Below, piece by piece: positions 5,334-7,626 of a stretch of 7,626 nucleotides of DNA; the first letter of the stretch is position 1; each line of letters begins with the position of its first letter. A program made the translations under genes and the position numbers. The DNA lies in the NCBI GenBank assembly GCA_030017815.1, contig JASEGX010000114.1, positions 1 to 7,626 on the forward strand, read 5' to 3'. Below the pieces are notes generated by a model. The model was not told where the DNA came from, did not search any database, and worked only from the letters and a program-made list of their open reading frames with translations. The DNA comes from Thermodesulfobacteriota bacterium. GTDB taxonomy: Bacteria > Desulfobacterota > QYQD01.

Positions 5334-5356
5334 CTGTTTTCTTGATATCTTAAACT
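5327..5356 (+). promoter_or_regulatory. Candidate promoter of the Usp-ATPase pair
   Basis: A perfect -35 TTGACA (5327-5332) is followed after 18 bp by TAAACT (5351-5356, 4 of 6). The start would lie near 5363, giving a leader of about 75 nt. A perfect TATAAT at 5412-5417 is closer to the ATG but has no recognisable -35 at 16-18 bp, so it might be a second, activator-dependent or alternative-sigma start. The leader is strongly AT-rich. Confidence 0.45.
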
Positions 5357-5437
5357 TTAATTAAGTTGAAACAACGAACTAAAATTACACAATTTTCTTG
5401 TCGGATTTTTTTATAATTATAGTTAAAGAAAATTGCC

Positions 5438-6280
5438 ATGACGTACAAAAAAATCTTATCCGCAGTCAATGAACACCTGAATGCAGAAATCTCGGCAAGG
5501 TATGCAATGAGCCTGGCGCGGGCCTGCGAGGCAAAGTTCTACCTGTGTTTTGTGGCGGAAAAGGGGATGTCCAGAGCCGGCCTGGAACGGGCCGGGGATG
5601 CCATGAAGAGACTATTTAATGCGGCCCTGGCTATGGGCCTTCAGGTGGAGAGCATCACAGAGACCGGAGACCCGGTGCAAGAGATTAACAAAATTGTCAG
5701 GCAAGAAAAGATCGACATAGTTTTTGCCTCCACGCGGAGGGAAGATATTAAGAAAAGATTCTATGCCGGCACTATTGCCAGAAGCCTCTCTTTAAAACTC
5801 CCCTGCTCCGTGGCCCTGGTGCGGGTGGTGCATATGGGGAAGATACACCCCCGTAAGATACTCGTCCCCCTGAAGGCCAGGATTGACCACATAGCAGAAA
5901 GGGCGTACCTCACATCAAAGATAGCTCAGGGTTTTGGTGCAAAGGTGTTCGTCTTTCATGCCACAAAGCCCATGACCAGGTTCTTCCATGGCGAGATACA
6001 TCTGACCCCGGCCCAATGGGAAAAGAGATTGCCGGGAGACATCTCGGATTTTATAGGGCACATCCGGAAATATAAGATTGAGATTGAAGGCCGGTTTTCG
6101 CCCGGCGCCACAGCCCGGAGTATAACCATAGAGGCGGCGGCCAAAAGGCACGACCTGATAATAATGGGGGCCAGCCAAAGGAACCTGTTAAGTGCGGTTC
6201 TGAAAGGCAACCCCGTGGAAGATGTCCTGAGAACGACACCCTGCGACCTCATAATCCTGAGCCCCCGACATGAAGATTAA
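5438..6280 (+). CDS. Tandem-domain universal stress protein (UspA family)
   Basis: A cytoplasmic 280-residue protein with two Usp folds: about 2-130 (starts YKKILSAVNEH, ends CSVALVRV) and 138-276 (starts PRKILVPLKA, ends CDLIILSP). Single Usp domains are about 140-150 residues, so this is a fused pair. The ATP-binding loop G-2x-G-9x-G(S/T) is degenerate: domain 2 reads G244-ASQRN...-G257-N258, with Q247 for the second glycine and N258 for S/T; domain 1 keeps only G111-T112 at the end of the loop. ATP binding is therefore doubtful, AMP or another ligand possible. The ATG at 5438 has only a weak AAAG-type ribosome site. Its 3' end overlaps the P-type ATPase by 11 bp, so translational coupling and a role in controlling or sensing for that pump are inferred. 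Downstream codons match its base usage; there is no sign of decay. Confidence 0.9.
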   Translation: MTYKKILSAVNEHLNAEISARYAMSLARACEAKFYLCFVAEKGMSRAGLERAGDAMKRLFNAALAMGLQVESITETGDPVQEINKIVRQEKIDIVFASTRREDIKKRFYAGTIARSLSLKLPCSVALVRVVHMGKIHPRKILVPLKARIDHIAERAYLTSKIAQGFGAKVFVFHATKPMTRFFHGEIHLTPAQWEKRLPGDISDFIGHIRKYKIEIEGRFSPGATARSITIEAAAKRHDLIIMGASQRNLLSAVLKGNPVEDVLRTTPCDLIILSPRHED

Positions 6281-7626
6281 TAACCTCACCAAAGACGAAG
6301 TCCTCCGCCATCTTCTCACATCAGAAAGCGGCCTCACCGAAGAAGAGTCCAAAAAGCGGTTTATGGAATTCGGCCCCAATGAGATCAGAGAGGTAAGGAA
6401 GACTTCCTTATCCATCCGTTTCCTGGGACAGTTTACCCATTTTCTGGCTGTACTCCTCTGGATAGGGGCCGGGCTGGCTTTTTTATCAGAATATCTGCAC
6501 CCCGGAGAGGGGGTGCTGACCCTCGGGCTGGCCATAGTGGGTGTAATATTCATCAACGCCGTCTTTACATTTATACAGGAATACAAGGCGGAAAAATCCA
6601 TTGAGAAATTAAGACTTCTTCTCCCTTTTCAGGTGAAAGTAATAAGGGAAGGGAGAGAAAGGGAGCTACCAGCCAGAGAGATAGTACCGGGAGATTTAAT
6701 TATCCTTTCCGAAGGCGACAAGGTGCCGGCGGATGCCAGGCTCATAGATACCACCTATCTTATGGTAAACAATGCCCCTCTTACCGGCGAATCTGAGGCC
6801 GTGTTTTTGAATCATGAACCCAGTGAGGAGGAACTGATAGCAAGCCGAAATATCGCCTTTGCCGGAACGACCGTGGTGAGCGGCTCCGGGAAGGCCATAG
6901 TCTTTGTCACCGGTATGCGGACCGAGTTTGGCCGTATAGCCCACCTGACCAGCGCCGTGGAAGCCGGTCTAAGCCCCCTCCAGAAAGAGATTATTAAAGT
7001 GACCAGGATCATCGCCTTTTTAGCCACCATAACGGGTGTTGTCTTTTTCGTGATCGGGCACCTCATTGGAAGGGGATTCTGGGAAAACTTTATCTTCGCC
7101 GTGGGTATAATCGTGGCCAATGTGCCGGAAGGGCTGCTCCCCACCGTCACCCTCTCCCTGGCCATGGGAAGCCAGAGGATGGCCAGGAAAATGGCCCTGA
7201 TAAAGACCCTTACCTCGGTCGAAACCCTGGGCTCGGTGACCGTTATATGCACAGACAAGACCGGAACACTTACCCAGAACCGGATGGAGGTAAAAAAAAT
7301 ATGGACGGTCGATGAGCAGCAGTCCACAGTCAACAGCCTGATGAGAATAGCCTACTTTTGTAACAATGCCCGGATTATTGATGGAGAATACAAAGGAGAT
7401 CCCACAGAAATCGCGCTCTTAAAGGCGGCAAGGGAGGCGGTTGGGGATTTAAAGACGGAACGGATAGCGGAAATCCCCTTTGATTCCGAAAGAAAGCGGA
7501 TGACCACGGCTTATAAGAAGTCAGAAGTCTGGAGTCAGAAGTCAGAGGGAAAAAGTGAATTTCTATCCCTTACAAAAGGCGCCTTGGAAAGCGTACTTCC
7601 TTTATGCAGCTACATGCTGACCAATG
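6270..7626 (+). CDS. P-type cation ATPase, type II (IIC-like), C-terminus beyond right edge
   Basis: This integral membrane pump is seen for 452 residues. Order: cation-ATPase N-domain 4-40 (GLTEEESKKRFMEFGPNEI); M1 about 57-75 (FLAVLLWIGAGLAFL); M2 about 83-103; actuator domain with TGES at 172-175; M3 about 246-265; M4 about 274-290 with VANVPEGLL at 282-290; phosphorylation motif DKTGTLT at 329-335 (D329); nucleotide domain with GDPTE at 377-381, FDSERKRM at 404-411 and KGA at 436-438. LLWIGA, RNIAF and VANVPEGLL are closer to Na+/K+-ATPase (IIC) than to SERCA (IIA, VAAIPEGLP), but the ion-binding M5/M6 residues are outside the window, so the ion is unknown. ATG 6270 lies inside the Usp gene (11-bp overlap) with no clear Shine-Dalgarno site, so coupling is likely. 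Residues 417-426 come from a heptamer repeat tract. Confidence 0.95.
   Translation, partial: MKINNLTKDEVLRHLLTSESGLTEEESKKRFMEFGPNEIREVRKTSLSIRFLGQFTHFLAVLLWIGAGLAFLSEYLHPGEGVLTLGLAIVGVIFINAVFTFIQEYKAEKSIEKLRLLLPFQVKVIREGRERELPAREIVPGDLIILSEGDKVPADARLIDTTYLMVNNAPLTGESEAVFLNHEPSEEELIASRNIAFAGTTVVSGSGKAIVFVTGMRTEFGRIAHLTSAVEAGLSPLQKEIIKVTRIIAFLATITGVVFFVIGHLIGRGFWENFIFAVGIIVANVPEGLLPTVTLSLAMGSQRMARKMALIKTLTSVETLGSVTVICTDKTGTLTQNRMEVKKIWTVDEQQSTVNSLMRIAYFCNNARIIDGEYKGDPTEIALLKAAREAVGDLKTERIAEIPFDSERKRMTTAYKKSEVWSQKSEGKSEFLSLTKGALESVLPLCSYMLTN
7518..7545 (+). repeat. Four tandem AAGTCAG heptamers inside the ATPase gene
   Basis: The units are AAGTCAG, AAGTCTG, GAGTCAG, AAGTCAG. They are read in frame as KSEVWSQKSE (residues 417-426) between FDSERKRMTTAYK and the FLSLTKGA strand of the nucleotide-binding domain, where a surface loop is expected. 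Such 'gaagtcagaagtc' tracts are, as I recall, dispersed intergenic repeats elsewhere. Confidence 0.75.

Noticed and set aside
6188..7333. Minus-strand frames up to 173 codons opposite the Usp and ATPase genes
   Set aside because: Antisense shadows of strongly conserved coding sequence; no recognisable protein features.

Overview
The window looks like a piece of a Gram-negative chromosome, most likely a deltaproteobacterium (Desulfobacterota or relatives). This is inferred from a sigma-54 (NtrC-type) response regulator with a matching -24/-12 promoter beside it, a SAP-like protein with the ending 'RAIQRAEGNFDCFGTA' that I associate with that group, and intergenic DNA carrying palindromic repeats of types I remember from such genomes. 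No lineage marker (rRNA, ribosomal protein) is present, so the assignment is tentative.

Layout. (1) 1-1408, minus strand: a secreted tetratricopeptide-repeat (TPR) protein whose C-terminus runs off the left edge. (2) 1409-1687: a regulatory gap with a near-consensus sigma-54 promoter (1464-1479) facing the TPR gene and several dyads upstream of it. (3) 1688-3094, minus strand: a complete REC-AAA+-Fis response regulator with an unusual GAFTHA loop. (4) 3095-3708: a 614-bp gap rich in repeats, with a small 'ACCACAGAGG' inverted-repeat element, a larger 'CGAAATTCGAA' palindromic element and candidate sigma-70 promoters. (5) 3709-4830, plus strand: a WbpE-like PLP-dependent sugar aminotransferase starting at TTG. 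(6) 4831-5266, minus strand: a possible 35-residue single-pass membrane protein and a 100-residue Ala/Lys-rich SAP-like protein with four C-terminal cysteines. (7) 5267-5437: a divergent promoter region whose two promoters appear to share one -35 palindrome. (8) 5438-7626, plus strand: a tandem-domain universal stress protein overlapping by 11 bp the start of a P-type cation ATPase of Na+/K+-ATPase-like (IIC) type, cut at the right edge.

How the parts may work together. The response regulator and the TPR gene look like a local circuit: the regulator probably activates the sigma-54 promoter of its neighbour; no sensor kinase lies in the window. The Usp and ATPase genes form a translationally coupled pair, suggesting stress- or nucleotide-linked control of cation transport. 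The aminotransferase is a stand-alone gene for an amino-sugar nucleotide used in surface polysaccharide or glycan. I see no phage, CRISPR, insertion-sequence transposase, rRNA or tRNA, and no clearly new multi-gene system. The best leads are the sigma-54 circuit, the shared divergent promoter, the small membrane ORF, and a heptamer repeat that has entered the ATPase reading frame.
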